A stretch of DNA of 64,000 nucleotides, taken from the NCBI GenBank assembly GCA_051867655.1, contig JBJDYV010000106.1, forward strand, positions 15,115 to 79,114. Direction: 5' to 3'. Each line of letters starts with the position of its first letter. The first letter of the stretch is position 1. Made by a program: the position numbers and the translations under genes. The DNA is from JAJPXI01 sp051867655. Its GTDB lineage: Bacteria > Bacillota > Clostridia > Oscillospirales > Oscillospiraceae. Below, piece after piece: positions 24,527 to 33,721 of the stretch. Under the pieces are notes generated by a model that saw only the letters and a program-made list of their open reading frames with translations, was not told where the DNA came from and did not search any database.

Positions 24527-24673
24527 GAAAAAATTTCAGTTTTTTTGTCCCCAAATGTCCATGCCGCTGCGAATATAATAGATGGAGGATACTACGCCGA
24601 GGGGGTCATTCCGGCAGGCTCCTCCGGAGAGCAAGATATCAAAGCGCAAGTGGGAGAAAAGAAGGAGAATATG

Positions 24674-26245
24674 ATGGGAAAACGTATGAAAAAATTCCTT
24701 TGCGTGCTGCTGACGTGCGGCCTGCTGCTTTCGCTGGCGGCCTGCGGGAGCGGCGGTTCAGCGGGGAATAAAGACCCGGAAAACAGCGAAACCAACGAAG
24801 CCGCGGATGCAGTCACGGAGGCTGTCAATGCGCCGGAGGGAGACCAGAAGGAAAATGAAGATCCGCGCGCGGAACAGGACGGCCTGGTACATATCAAAAC
24901 GCCGGAGGAGCTGGCGGCCTTCGCCGAGCGGGTCAACAGCGGAGAGACCGCTCTCAGCGCCGTGCTGGACACGGACCTCGACATGAGCGGTATCTGCGGT
25001 CCGTCCGCCGGGAGCTTTACGCCGATCATGAGCTTTGAAGGAGAGTTTGACGGCGGGGATCATATAATAGCGAATCTCTACTGTGTGCAGGCGAAGGGCA
25101 CGGCGGCTCTTTTTGACTCATTAAAGGGAACGGTAAAAAATCTTCGGCTTGAAAACGCAGTGGTAGAGTCAGCTGAAGGCTATGCTGCAGGGGTCGCCGG
25201 AGGACTCTCCGGGCGAATCGAAAACTGCAGTGTGAGCGGCAGTGTGAAGGCTTATAAATATGCAGGCGGCATTGTGATTGATCTGTACAGAGACAGTGTG
25301 GTGTCGGATTGCGTCAATGAGGCCGAGGTCTGCGGCGGATATTTCGACGAGGAGAAGCATTGCTTAAAGGGTGCGGCAGCCGGGATCGCCGCATGGCCCA
25401 GAGAGGGAGGCGTGATCACCGGTTGTATGAACCGCGGAGCAGTCACCGGAAACGGAAATATGGCAGCGGGGATCGCCGGGCATTGTGAAAAGGGCAACAT
25501 CCTGATTGAAAGCTGTGTAAATGAAGGCAGCGTGCAGGGACGGAGCGGCATAGCGCAGCTTGGAAGCTGGGGACAGAATGAAAACTATGTCGGCGGCATC
25601 GCAGGCTATGCCGGTGAGAATACGGTCGTTACGAAATGCATCAATAACGGCAGTGTTTTCGGAACAGGGTTTGTGGGCGGCATTGCAGCGGTATCCGGGA
25701 ATTTTATCATCAATTGCGCAAACCACGGAAGGTTGGAAGCGTCTGAGGGCGGACGGGTATCCGGGATCGCCACTGAGGCCGTCAAGGGATTGCTGAACTG
25801 CTATAATACGGGTGAGATCGCCTGCGATCAGTATGCCTGTGGGATTGGCGCCTCGGCCAGAGCGGTCGAGATAAACCTCTATCACTACGGGACCATCATT
25901 TGTACCTCCAATGAGGGCGTACTGACAGACGCTTTCCCGTGGAGTTCAGGAGGAGCTGTGAGTGGGCTTCTCAATACTTACGCAAAGGAAAACTGTATCG
26001 TTGTACCTGACGGATACCGGAATGAATTTTCCATACAGGCGGGGAATGGCGCATCCGATGAGGATTTCACCGGCGGTACGATCCTGAATGCGCTGAATGA
26101 GGCTGCGGCAGACATAAACGGAGACCTGACGATAGACTTTGGCGGGTTTCAGGATGATATCGAGGAAATAAAAGGAAATGAGAACTTCGAACTCAGCACC
26201 TGGGTGGCCGGTCCAGACGGACTGCCCCGGTTTGACTGGGAATAA
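24674..26245 (+). CDS. GLUG-repeat surface lipoprotein (1)
   Basis: A 523-residue lipoprotein. The signal peptide ends LLSLAACG; a low-complexity acidic linker follows, then the opening motif IKTPEELAAFAERVNSG and a region of repeats of the GLUG/adhesin kind (GGIAG- and NxGxV-type units about 25-35 residues long) predicted to form a beta-helix. It ends in PRFDWE. AAGGAG ahead of the second ATG at 24674 decides the start. Two paralogues with the same opening and the same DWE/EWE end lie at 31,555 and 33,722. Role at the cell surface, for example adhesion or ligand binding, is inferred from the fold. Confidence 0.82.
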   Translation: MGKRMKKFLCVLLTCGLLLSLAACGSGGSAGNKDPENSETNEAADAVTEAVNAPEGDQKENEDPRAEQDGLVHIKTPEELAAFAERVNSGETALSAVLDTDLDMSGICGPSAGSFTPIMSFEGEFDGGDHIIANLYCVQAKGTAALFDSLKGTVKNLRLENAVVESAEGYAAGVAGGLSGRIENCSVSGSVKAYKYAGGIVIDLYRDSVVSDCVNEAEVCGGYFDEEKHCLKGAAAGIAAWPREGGVITGCMNRGAVTGNGNMAAGIAGHCEKGNILIESCVNEGSVQGRSGIAQLGSWGQNENYVGGIAGYAGENTVVTKCINNGSVFGTGFVGGIAAVSGNFIINCANHGRLEASEGGRVSGIATEAVKGLLNCYNTGEIACDQYACGIGASARAVEINLYHYGTIICTSNEGVLTDAFPWSSGGAVSGLLNTYAKENCIVVPDGYRNEFSIQAGNGASDEDFTGGTILNALNEAAADINGDLTIDFGGFQDDIEEIKGNENFELSTWVAGPDGLPRFDWE

Positions 26246-26259
26246 AGCTCGGATCGGCG

Positions 26260-26820
26260 GTGGGCAGATTGAGAACAAAAAAGCGTGCTTTGTGCTGGGC
26301 CTTCCTGGTGATCTTGCTGCTGGGAACGCTGTCCGGCTGCGGCGGCCAGAAGGCGGAGACGGCCCTGGACGCGGCCTTGAGCGCCCTGGTCAGCGGAGAC
26401 AGTCAGAACGTCCCTCTCCTGGGGCTCGACGGCTCTCCTGTGACCGGCTTTGAAAATGAAGGGCTGGCGCAGGTCATCTCCGGCCGGCTCCAATATGAGA
26501 TCAAGGAGGTTTCCGCCAAGGGCGGCAAAGCGGCGGCGACGGTGGAGATCACGGCCCCGGATACCCCCGCCATCATCCGGGAGGTCCTGGACGGGATGGA
26601 CGAATATGACAAGGAAGCGTTCATCGCCCGGATGGCGGAAAAGCTGGAGGACAGCGCCCCGTCGGCGGTCTTTACCGTGGAGGTGGAGCTAGAGCGGGTG
26701 GATGGCATCTGGTGCCTGGTCCCCAGCGCGGAGCTGAGCAACGCCATGACAGGCGGCCTTTTGCAGGCATACGCGGATCAGGTGCGGCAGATCCAGAGTG
26801 AGCTTTTGGGAGGAAATTGA
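26260..26820 (+). CDS. Small lipoprotein of unknown function
   Basis: A 186-residue lipoprotein: basic N-terminus, hydrophobic stretch and lipobox LSGC, then an alpha/beta domain resembling the DUF5105/NTF2-like lipoproteins (SALVSGDSQN, AATVEITAPDT). The start is GTG 26260 without a good ribosome site; TTG at 26269 is an alternative. It ends three bases before the next gene and is 14 bp from the previous one, so it is part of the lipoprotein operon. Confidence 0.7.
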   Translation: MGRLRTKKRALCWAFLVILLLGTLSGCGGQKAETALDAALSALVSGDSQNVPLLGLDGSPVTGFENEGLAQVISGRLQYEIKEVSAKGGKAAATVEITAPDTPAIIREVLDGMDEYDKEAFIARMAEKLEDSAPSAVFTVEVELERVDGIWCLVPSAELSNAMTGGLLQAYADQVRQIQSELLGGN

Positions 26821-26822
26821 GT

Positions 26823-29480
26823 ATGAAGAGAATCGTTTCTCTGCTTCTTGCCTTCGCCCTCGCCCTCTCCTGTGCTGCGGTCGTCCACGCCGCCGGGGCG
26901 GAGGAAGAGCCGGTCAAGGTCAGGATTCAGGCGTGTGTCATGGACAGGCTGGAAAAGGTCTCGGGCCTGTACTACGACAACGGCTTCTATGTCACGCCGG
27001 AGACGGTCTGCACGCTCACCGGCGCCGAGCTGGAGGCCTCCGGCCAGAGCGGGGCGAAGTTCTCCCTCTTCGGCGGGCTGATGAAGATCGCCGTTGACAT
27101 CCATACCGAAGGGGATATCCCCCTGCTGACCTACAATGGCCGGCTTTATATCTCCCTGCCGCATATGATCCGCTATATGGGCTTTGATGTGGACTTCGCT
27201 TCCAGCGCGGACGCAGAGGTCCATATGGTGGTGTACCGCACATACACGGTGCTGGACAGCCTGACCGAATACCTGGAAAGCGGCGAATCGCTGTTCTCCT
27301 GGTCGGAGGCCGAGGGCGTCGGCAAGGGGACCCGGTACCTGAGCGCCATTGAGCTGGTGATGATGAACTATGACTCGAACGTCTTTCGCTATGTGACCGA
27401 CGCCTTCAACACGGATACGGTGGAGAAGGAGGTCTATCTCGACGCCCTCTATGAGATCCTGGAGACCGGCGGGACCGAATACATAACGGAGCCTGACCCG
27501 CTGATGAGGGTGTTTGAAGCGTATTCGGATATCAGCTCCTACGTGTCCGACGCCACGGATATGGGCAAATATTTCGTCAAGCTGTTGGGCTCGGAGACGG
27601 CGGAGCATTTTGGCGTGCTCAATGAGACGCTGGGGGTCTCCGTGTTCGATCTTGCCGGCGTCGTGACCGGCTTTACCGAGGATCAGGTACAGGCCATGAA
27701 CATGTTCAAGCAGTATTTCAATATGTGCGCCTCCAACAAGAGCCTGCTGAGAGATTCCCTGGGGCAGGTGCCGTCGGACAGTGCGTTCTATCAGCAGCTC
27801 CCCGAGCTGTTTCACGCGGCAGAGGACGCGCAGAAGATGGTGGACGGCACATACGAGACCAACACGGCCGAGCACGCCTTCGTCAACGCGTGGAAAACCG
27901 GATTTAACATGGCGGGCGGGACTTTGGCAAGCACCTGGGACCTGATCATAACGCTGCTGAAAAGCGACAGTATGATGCAGGGCATCGTTGAGGAGGATCG
28001 GAAGATCGCCTTCGCTGACATTTCCGCGGATATTCAGACCATCTCCAACTGCATGGTGGCGGAGAGCTTCCGCAGGATCGCGAACCGCACCGATCCGTCG
28101 GAGCAGGATGTGATGGACACGCAAAGGTACCTCAAGGCGAACATGACCATGGCGCTGAAGTCCGCGCTGACGGCCCGCGATCTGCTGATGAGCAGCGAGC
28201 GGGTAACGGAGGACGCGGCGGAGGAGATGCGCGCCGCCAGCTATGCCAGCGCCAAGCTGTTGAACCGGGTGATCAACGCGGAGACCATCATACCGGGCAG
28301 GACGCCCGTGGTGGACGAGGACCTGACCTGGATCGCCGAGCTGGCGGTCGGCGATTGCTTCGGCTACGCCGTGGAGTACGACGGGGACGTCTACTATTGG
28401 AAGTACAGCAAGCTGAGCTTCAGCGATACCTGCACGCTGGGATATATCGGGTACAGCGAGCAGTGCGTGAACCAGATGATCCGCCACAGCCCCAACGGAG
28501 GCGACACCGTTGTGTTTGAAACCGCCGGCGGAGGGGAATTTGCCCTGGTGGACGACTGGATCTACTATCAGGACTTCAATGGGATCGTGACCTGCTCCCT
28601 GGACGGACGGGACAGAACGGAACTGGGACCGGGCATCCTGGAGGGGGCCACGGACGACGGTTTCTACCTGATTTACAGCAAATACGAATGGCCGGAAAGC
28701 CGTATGGGCCGAAGGGATCTGTATGTGATCGACACGGCGACGGGTGAGCAGACGCTCCTTGCTAAGGGGGCGGGGTTTATCGCCTGTTGGGACGGCGTGA
28801 TCTATTACCAGCCCGATGAGGCAGACGCCTCCGCCGCGAAACAGGGGCAGATGACGGTGTCCCGGATCCTGCCCGACGGCACCGGACAGGCGGATCTGCA
28901 CACCACGGCCCCCGACCTGTACAGCGCCGATCCGTTCTATACGGAAGCCATGGTCGGTCAGATGTACTTCGGGGAGAAATTCATTTATTACTCCTACGGC
29001 AGCATCGCCGGCTCGGGAATGTTCTTCCAGGGCGGAAAGATCATCCGGATGGGCTACGACGGCAGCGGGGCCACGGTCGTGGCGGGGGAGCCGGAGCAGG
29101 TCGCATCGGACTTTATTGTGAACGAGGACGGCACCCTCACCACCTGCCCGGCCAGCGAGGGCAACATGCTGTTCGTCTCCATGGAGGACTTTTGTGTCAG
29201 CGGCGGGTCCGTTTACCAGTATGACCGCGCCAGCGGCGCGTCGGAAGCGCTCATCAACCCGGAGGACTACTTCATGGTGGGCCCGGGCCTGGCGGGACGC
29301 GACGGGGAGACGGCCATTTACATCAGCCAGATCCAGCGCACCGGCGGAAAAGTGTACTTCCTGGCCCACGCTCTGGCCAAGCAGGATATCATGTGGTGGG
29401 CCGGATACGCCCGCCAGAACAGTGCCTTCCTGGCAAAGGACCTGGAGACCGGCGACATTGAGGTGCTCTACACATTCTGA
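26823..29480 (+). CDS. Large exported protein with DUF5050-like propeller domain
   Basis: An 885-residue exported protein with an N-terminal signal peptide ending near VHAAGA and no lipobox. Residues about 60-115 resemble the copper amine oxidase N-terminal-like stalk domain (LYISLPHMIRYMGFDV). The middle third is helical and unclassified. From about residue 500 a run of beta-propeller-like blades follows (YAVEYDGDVYYWKYSK, LVDDWIYYQDFNGIV, CWDGVIYYQPDE), like DUF5050. ATG 26823 is chosen because GGAGG is eight bases upstream. It sits in the operon of surface lipoproteins. No enzymatic motif is seen. Confidence 0.75.
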   Translation: MKRIVSLLLAFALALSCAAVVHAAGAEEEPVKVRIQACVMDRLEKVSGLYYDNGFYVTPETVCTLTGAELEASGQSGAKFSLFGGLMKIAVDIHTEGDIPLLTYNGRLYISLPHMIRYMGFDVDFASSADAEVHMVVYRTYTVLDSLTEYLESGESLFSWSEAEGVGKGTRYLSAIELVMMNYDSNVFRYVTDAFNTDTVEKEVYLDALYEILETGGTEYITEPDPLMRVFEAYSDISSYVSDATDMGKYFVKLLGSETAEHFGVLNETLGVSVFDLAGVVTGFTEDQVQAMNMFKQYFNMCASNKSLLRDSLGQVPSDSAFYQQLPELFHAAEDAQKMVDGTYETNTAEHAFVNAWKTGFNMAGGTLASTWDLIITLLKSDSMMQGIVEEDRKIAFADISADIQTISNCMVAESFRRIANRTDPSEQDVMDTQRYLKANMTMALKSALTARDLLMSSERVTEDAAEEMRAASYASAKLLNRVINAETIIPGRTPVVDEDLTWIAELAVGDCFGYAVEYDGDVYYWKYSKLSFSDTCTLGYIGYSEQCVNQMIRHSPNGGDTVVFETAGGGEFALVDDWIYYQDFNGIVTCSLDGRDRTELGPGILEGATDDGFYLIYSKYEWPESRMGRRDLYVIDTATGEQTLLAKGAGFIACWDGVIYYQPDEADASAAKQGQMTVSRILPDGTGQADLHTTAPDLYSADPFYTEAMVGQMYFGEKFIYYSYGSIAGSGMFFQGGKIIRMGYDGSGATVVAGEPEQVASDFIVNEDGTLTTCPASEGNMLFVSMEDFCVSGGSVYQYDRASGASEALINPEDYFMVGPGLAGRDGETAIYISQIQRTGGKVYFLAHALAKQDIMWWAGYARQNSAFLAKDLETGDIEVLYTF

Positions 29481-29533
29481 ATGTGACTGATACAAAGGAA
29501 ACCCCAAAAAAGATGTGAATTGGGAGGAGAAAA

Positions 29534-30436
29534 ATGAAACAAATGGCAGCTTTTCTGACGGCTCTGGTACTGCTGGTATCCCTTGCCGCCTGCGGCGGAG
29601 AAGAAGCCGGCACAAACGAACAGGACAACACGGAACCCTCCAAAACCCAGGTACAGGCAGAGACAGAAACCGAGCCTGCGGCGGAGCAGACGGAGGAACC
29701 GTCATCGCAGCCTGTCAGTCTTCCACCGGCCGGTGAGATCGTAAAAAGCGGCAGCTGGGGCGAAAATGTCACATATACCCTGGACAGCAATGGAATCCTT
29801 ACAGTTTCGGGAACGGGAGAGATGTCAAGCGTTGAAGGCGAGGAATACCCTGACGCAGACGCTGTTCTCTATGTGGTAATTGAAGAAGGGGTCACGAAAA
29901 CCTACAATATTACCATGTATCATGATATTCAGTACGTCAGTCTGCCCTCCACCATGGAAAAGATCGGCTTATCAGATCTCGATGAGATGAAGACGGTTAT
30001 CATGGCAGAAGGCATTACAAAGATAAAGGATGAAGCCTTTCTGTGGTGCGACGGGTTGACCTCCATAACATTGCCGTCAACGATCACGAGCATTGGAGAA
30101 GAAGCCTTTTTAAGCTGCGATAATCTGGCGTCGATCAATATACCGGAGGGATTGACCGAGCTTGGCGCCTTAGCATTTTCCTATACAGCTATTACAGATT
30201 TTACAGTCCCGGTTGGTATTACGAGAATTAAACAGGAGACATTTGCAGGCTGTGCAAATCTCTCTTCCGTTACGCTCCACAGCGGTATTACGGCCATAGG
30301 GAGGGCGGCATTTTATGAGTGCGGCAGCCTAATGGATGTCTATTATGAGGGCACAGAGGAAGATTTCAACAACATTGAGATCGGCGAGTCGAATGAAGCG
30401 CTGCTCAACGCGACCATCCACTATAATGCGGAATAA
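29534..30436 (+). CDS. BspA-type leucine-rich repeat lipoprotein
   Basis: A 300-residue lipoprotein with lipobox LAAC (residues about 17-20), a Glu/Thr-rich linker and, from about residue 110, six or so LRR_5 (BspA-like) repeats with the usual pattern ITxIxxxAFxxCxxLxxIxLP. GGGAGGAG precedes the ATG. BspA-type repeats occur in surface proteins of gut and oral bacteria that bind host or bacterial ligands. The preceding domain resembles the small beta-sandwich often found before such repeats. It belongs to the lipoprotein series in this cassette. Confidence 0.85.
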   Translation: MKQMAAFLTALVLLVSLAACGGEEAGTNEQDNTEPSKTQVQAETETEPAAEQTEEPSSQPVSLPPAGEIVKSGSWGENVTYTLDSNGILTVSGTGEMSSVEGEEYPDADAVLYVVIEEGVTKTYNITMYHDIQYVSLPSTMEKIGLSDLDEMKTVIMAEGITKIKDEAFLWCDGLTSITLPSTITSIGEEAFLSCDNLASINIPEGLTELGALAFSYTAITDFTVPVGITRIKQETFAGCANLSSVTLHSGITAIGRAAFYECGSLMDVYYEGTEEDFNNIEIGESNEALLNATIHYNAE

Positions 30437-30499
30437 TATTGGAATACTGGGCGATTTCAGCACTTCCGGGTATGCGATTGTTGAAAAAGGAGAGTTCTT

Positions 30500-31516
30500 G
30501 TGTTGGGAAACATCAAAAAATCATTTTTATGTACGGTTCTGATTGGTTGTCTGCTGCTGAGCCTGGCAGCCTGCGGCAGTGAGGGCACCCGTGACAATAG
30601 CGGCGAACAAACCGGCACCGCACAAAATGCTGACCGAACACAGGATGACAGCAATCAGACTGAACCTGAACAGGCAGTTTCAGGACAGACAAAGCTGGAC
30701 TGGGAAACCGCCGCACAAGCGGCGAAGGCAGTGTCTGCCGGGACAGACCACACGGTCGCCCTGCGTTCCGACGGCACGGTGGTGGCCACGGGGAAAAACT
30801 ACACCGGTCAATGCGAGGTAAGTGACTGGACGGATATCGTGGCTGTATCAGCCGGGGGCATGCATACAGTAGGTCTGCGTTCTGACGGCACAGTGGTGGC
30901 CGTGGGATACGCAAAGGCCTGTGATGTGAGCGATTGGACAGATATCGTAGCTGTATCGGCCGGGGCCATGTATACCGTAGGCCTTCGCGCTGACGGCACA
31001 GTGCTGGCCACAGGGGACAATGATGATGGCGAATGCGATGTGAGCAAATGGAGCAACATTGTGGCGGTGTCCGCCGGGGCCAGCCATACCCTGGGTCTGC
31101 GTGCTGACGGTACGGTAGTTGTTGCAGGCAAGGCCGATCCGGATCAGTTTGACATGTCTGGCTGGACGGATATCGTAGCCCTGTCTGCCTGGTCCGATAT
31201 TGCATTGGGTCTGCATTCGGACGGCACGGTGGTGGTAGCGGGCCGCGACTGGGACCTGTCCGGCTGGACGGATATTGTGGCTGTGGCGGCCGGGGCCGGT
31301 TTCGCAATCGGCCTGCGCTCTGACGGTACACTGGTGTCCACGGGCGGCAACGGAGATGGCCAGCGGGATGTGTCCGATTGGACAGACATCGTGACTGTGG
31401 CGGCCGGAAACAGCCATACGGTGGGGCTGCGTTCTGATGGTACCGCAGTGGCCGTTGGGAGCACCAATGAAGGCCGCTGTGAGGTGTCCGACTGGACGGA
31501 TATCATGGTGCCGTGA
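30500..31516 (+). CDS. RCC1-repeat surface lipoprotein
   Basis: A 338-residue lipoprotein with lipobox LAAC and about seven RCC1-like blades of 36-39 residues (AVSAGxxHTVGLRSDGTVVAxG followed by CEVSDWTDIV). The repeats are highly alike, also at the DNA level, so the number may vary between strains. The start is GTG 30500, seven bases after AAAGGAG. A single seven-bladed propeller exposed at the surface is predicted, used for binding rather than catalysis in the families known. Confidence 0.85.
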   Translation: MLGNIKKSFLCTVLIGCLLLSLAACGSEGTRDNSGEQTGTAQNADRTQDDSNQTEPEQAVSGQTKLDWETAAQAAKAVSAGTDHTVALRSDGTVVATGKNYTGQCEVSDWTDIVAVSAGGMHTVGLRSDGTVVAVGYAKACDVSDWTDIVAVSAGAMYTVGLRADGTVLATGDNDDGECDVSKWSNIVAVSAGASHTLGLRADGTVVVAGKADPDQFDMSGWTDIVALSAWSDIALGLHSDGTVVVAGRDWDLSGWTDIVAVAAGAGFAIGLRSDGTLVSTGGNGDGQRDVSDWTDIVTVAAGNSHTVGLRSDGTAVAVGSTNEGRCEVSDWTDIMVP

Positions 31517-31554
31517 GGCGTAAACCATATTTTGAGATTGACGGAGGAATCGTT

Positions 31555-33135
31555 TTGAAAAACAAAGGGAAGAAACTTTTGTGCGCCCTGCTGGCCTGCT
31601 GCCTGCTGCTGAGCCTGGCGGCCTGTGGAGGAGACAACGGCGGAAACGATAACGGCGGAAGCAACAGCGGGGATAGCGCCGGTGGCGGTACATCTGTAAG
31701 CGACGGCTCGCTGGACAGCAGCGGCGGGAACGATGCCGTTCCGCCGGAAGGTGCGATACAAATCGCCTCTGCGGAGGATCTGCTGGCATTCCGGGACCGG
31801 GTCAATGCAGGTGAGGACGGCCTGAACGCCGTGCTGACGGCGGATATCGATCTGTCGTCCGTGTGCGCAGAGGGATTGGGAGACTGGGTGTCGATCGGCC
31901 ATACAGACGGGGAGTACGTCATCTATGAAGGCATCTTCGAGGGGAACGGTTACACCATCAGCGGCCTGTACGGCGTGGACCACGACCGGACCGTAGGCCT
32001 GTTCACGGGCCTGGGCTCCAACGGTGTAATCCGCAACTTGACGCTGGCGGACGTGTCCATCGACACGGAGCACGGCGGGGCGATCGCCTACGATATTGAA
32101 GGGTGTGTTGAGAATTGCCGCGCCAGCGGTACGGTCACCGGCCTGCAGGTGGGCGGCCTGGTGTGCACGGTAGGTGAGACGGCCGTCCTGTCCGGCTGCT
32201 CTTTCTCCGGGCGCGTGGAAGGCAGGAGCCAGGCCGGAGGCCTGGCATGGCAGAGCAGCGGCCGGATCGAGCAGTGCCGCAACGAGGCAGATGTATTCTG
32301 CATGGTTGCGGGCAGCGCAAATTCTGTCCAGGGAGAGGCCTCCGGGATTGTCAGCATCGCCTGGGGCAGCGTGACCGGCTGCACGAACACCGGGAACGTC
32401 ACTGGAGCCACTGCGGCAGGCATTGCGGTGCAATCGGAGGCTGTGATCGAGGCGTGTATAAACGAGGGCAATGTGACCGGCCGGGGGAACGCCGGCGGCA
32501 TTGGGGCTGTTTACACCGACGAGGCCGCTGCCATTAACCGCTGCGGGAATACCGGCATTGTATCTGGCGGCGTCTCGGCGGGAGGTATCGCCGTAAACTG
32601 CCGTTCCATCATTACAAATTGCTTCCAGAGAGGGACGGTTTGTGCCGGCCTCAATCAGATCAATGAGCTCTTCGGCACAGCGGGCCTTGATGAGTTTCTG
32701 TATTCTGAGTTGACTCTGGGACTGTCGAATTCTTCCCGCGCGGCGGGCATTGTGTGCTACGGTATAGGAGCCGTCAACTGCTATTCCCAGGGGAGCATCA
32801 GCGTTACACCTCAGAAAGGGGTCTGTGATGCCTTTGGGCTCCTGGGTCTGTTGAACGCGGACAAGCCGATGGTCGCGAACTGCTATACCATCGCGGAACT
32901 GTCCGCCGATGATAACGTATGGGGAATCGGCACCGTCAGCACGGTGGAATCCTGCTACTATTCCGAACGCACGGCGGAGATCCCCAGCCGCGCAGGCGAT
33001 CTCCAGCCCACTGGTGCGGCTGGTTTCACGGACGGGACCGTTACCGATGCGTTGAATCAGTGGGTCCAAAACGCGGATGGCAATTACAGTGCATGGAAGC
33101 AGGGCCCGGACGGCCCCTGCTTTGAATGGGAATAA
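31555..33135 (+). CDS. GLUG-repeat surface lipoprotein (2)
   Basis: A 526-residue paralogue of the lipoproteins at 24,674 and 33,722. TTG 31555, seven bases after GGAGG, is the preferred start; it gives a normal signal peptide ending in LLSLAACG. A Gly/Asn/Ser linker is followed by IASAEDLLAFRDRVNAG and a beta-helix of GLUG-type repeats (GVIRNLTL, GGLVCTVGE, GGIAVNC). The end reads CFEWE. Only 39 bases separate it from the RCC1 gene, so they are co-transcribed. Confidence 0.82.
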   Translation: MKNKGKKLLCALLACCLLLSLAACGGDNGGNDNGGSNSGDSAGGGTSVSDGSLDSSGGNDAVPPEGAIQIASAEDLLAFRDRVNAGEDGLNAVLTADIDLSSVCAEGLGDWVSIGHTDGEYVIYEGIFEGNGYTISGLYGVDHDRTVGLFTGLGSNGVIRNLTLADVSIDTEHGGAIAYDIEGCVENCRASGTVTGLQVGGLVCTVGETAVLSGCSFSGRVEGRSQAGGLAWQSSGRIEQCRNEADVFCMVAGSANSVQGEASGIVSIAWGSVTGCTNTGNVTGATAAGIAVQSEAVIEACINEGNVTGRGNAGGIGAVYTDEAAAINRCGNTGIVSGGVSAGGIAVNCRSIITNCFQRGTVCAGLNQINELFGTAGLDEFLYSELTLGLSNSSRAAGIVCYGIGAVNCYSQGSISVTPQKGVCDAFGLLGLLNADKPMVANCYTIAELSADDNVWGIGTVSTVESCYYSERTAEIPSRAGDLQPTGAAGFTDGTVTDALNQWVQNADGNYSAWKQGPDGPCFEWE

Positions 33136-33203
33136 AGCAAGGAGCGCCCCATGGGAAGGACGGTCCGGCTTTAAAAAATAATAGAAATAAAGGAGTAAAG
33201 ACC

Positions 33204-33644
33204 ATGGTCGAGAAAGTGAAAAAGTCATGGAGCGTTGTTACCGTAAAGGTGGCGGTGTGCGCGGCGGCAGCAGCGGTTATAAGCATGTTTCTGCATTGGT
33301 TTACTTATAAGGATGAGGGCATGAGTCTGATAGAAATCGTCCGGGAGAGCCCGGAATATTTCGGGGGGGTTCTGCCGCTTTTCCTGCTGGGCATCGTCTG
33401 GGTCGCGGTATTCTTCCTGCTCAATCACCCCAAGCTCACGCTGCTGGGCGATGTGCTCCTGCTGTTTATGTACGCGGCGATGGCGCTTGAGGGAGCGAAC
33501 CACGGCCTGAGCATGGGCGTTGGAAATATCCTGTTTCTGATTGCGGTCATCGTATGTGTTGTATGCGCGTTTTTGACCAAGAAGAGGAAGAAAAACGGGA
33601 AAAAGAGCGAAAAGCAGAGCGAACAGGAGATGCCGGAAATATAA
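33204..33644 (+). CDS. Small membrane protein
   Basis: A 146-residue protein with four hydrophobic segments (about residues 14-32, 53-72, 77-93 and 99-120) and a very basic C-terminal tail. AAGGAG lies eight bases ahead of ATG 33204. It resembles no family I can name. Its place between two lipoprotein genes of the cassette suggests an accessory membrane role. Confidence 0.65.
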   Translation: MVEKVKKSWSVVTVKVAVCAAAAAVISMFLHWFTYKDEGMSLIEIVRESPEYFGGVLPLFLLGIVWVAVFFLLNHPKLTLLGDVLLLFMYAAMALEGANHGLSMGVGNILFLIAVIVCVVCAFLTKKRKKNGKKSEKQSEQEMPEI

Positions 33645-33650
33645 GCATCA

Positions 33651-33674
33651 GGGCCTGACGTATCGGTCAGGCCC
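33651..33674 (+). terminator. Hairpin between cassette genes
   Basis: GGGCCTGAC (33651-33659) pairs with GTCAGGCCC (33666-33674). There is no T-tract, so it may be an attenuator or processing site. Confidence 0.4.
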
Positions 33675-33721
33675 GGCTTAACAGCGGAAATACACTACGA
33701 TATCAAAAGGGGATATGCGTG

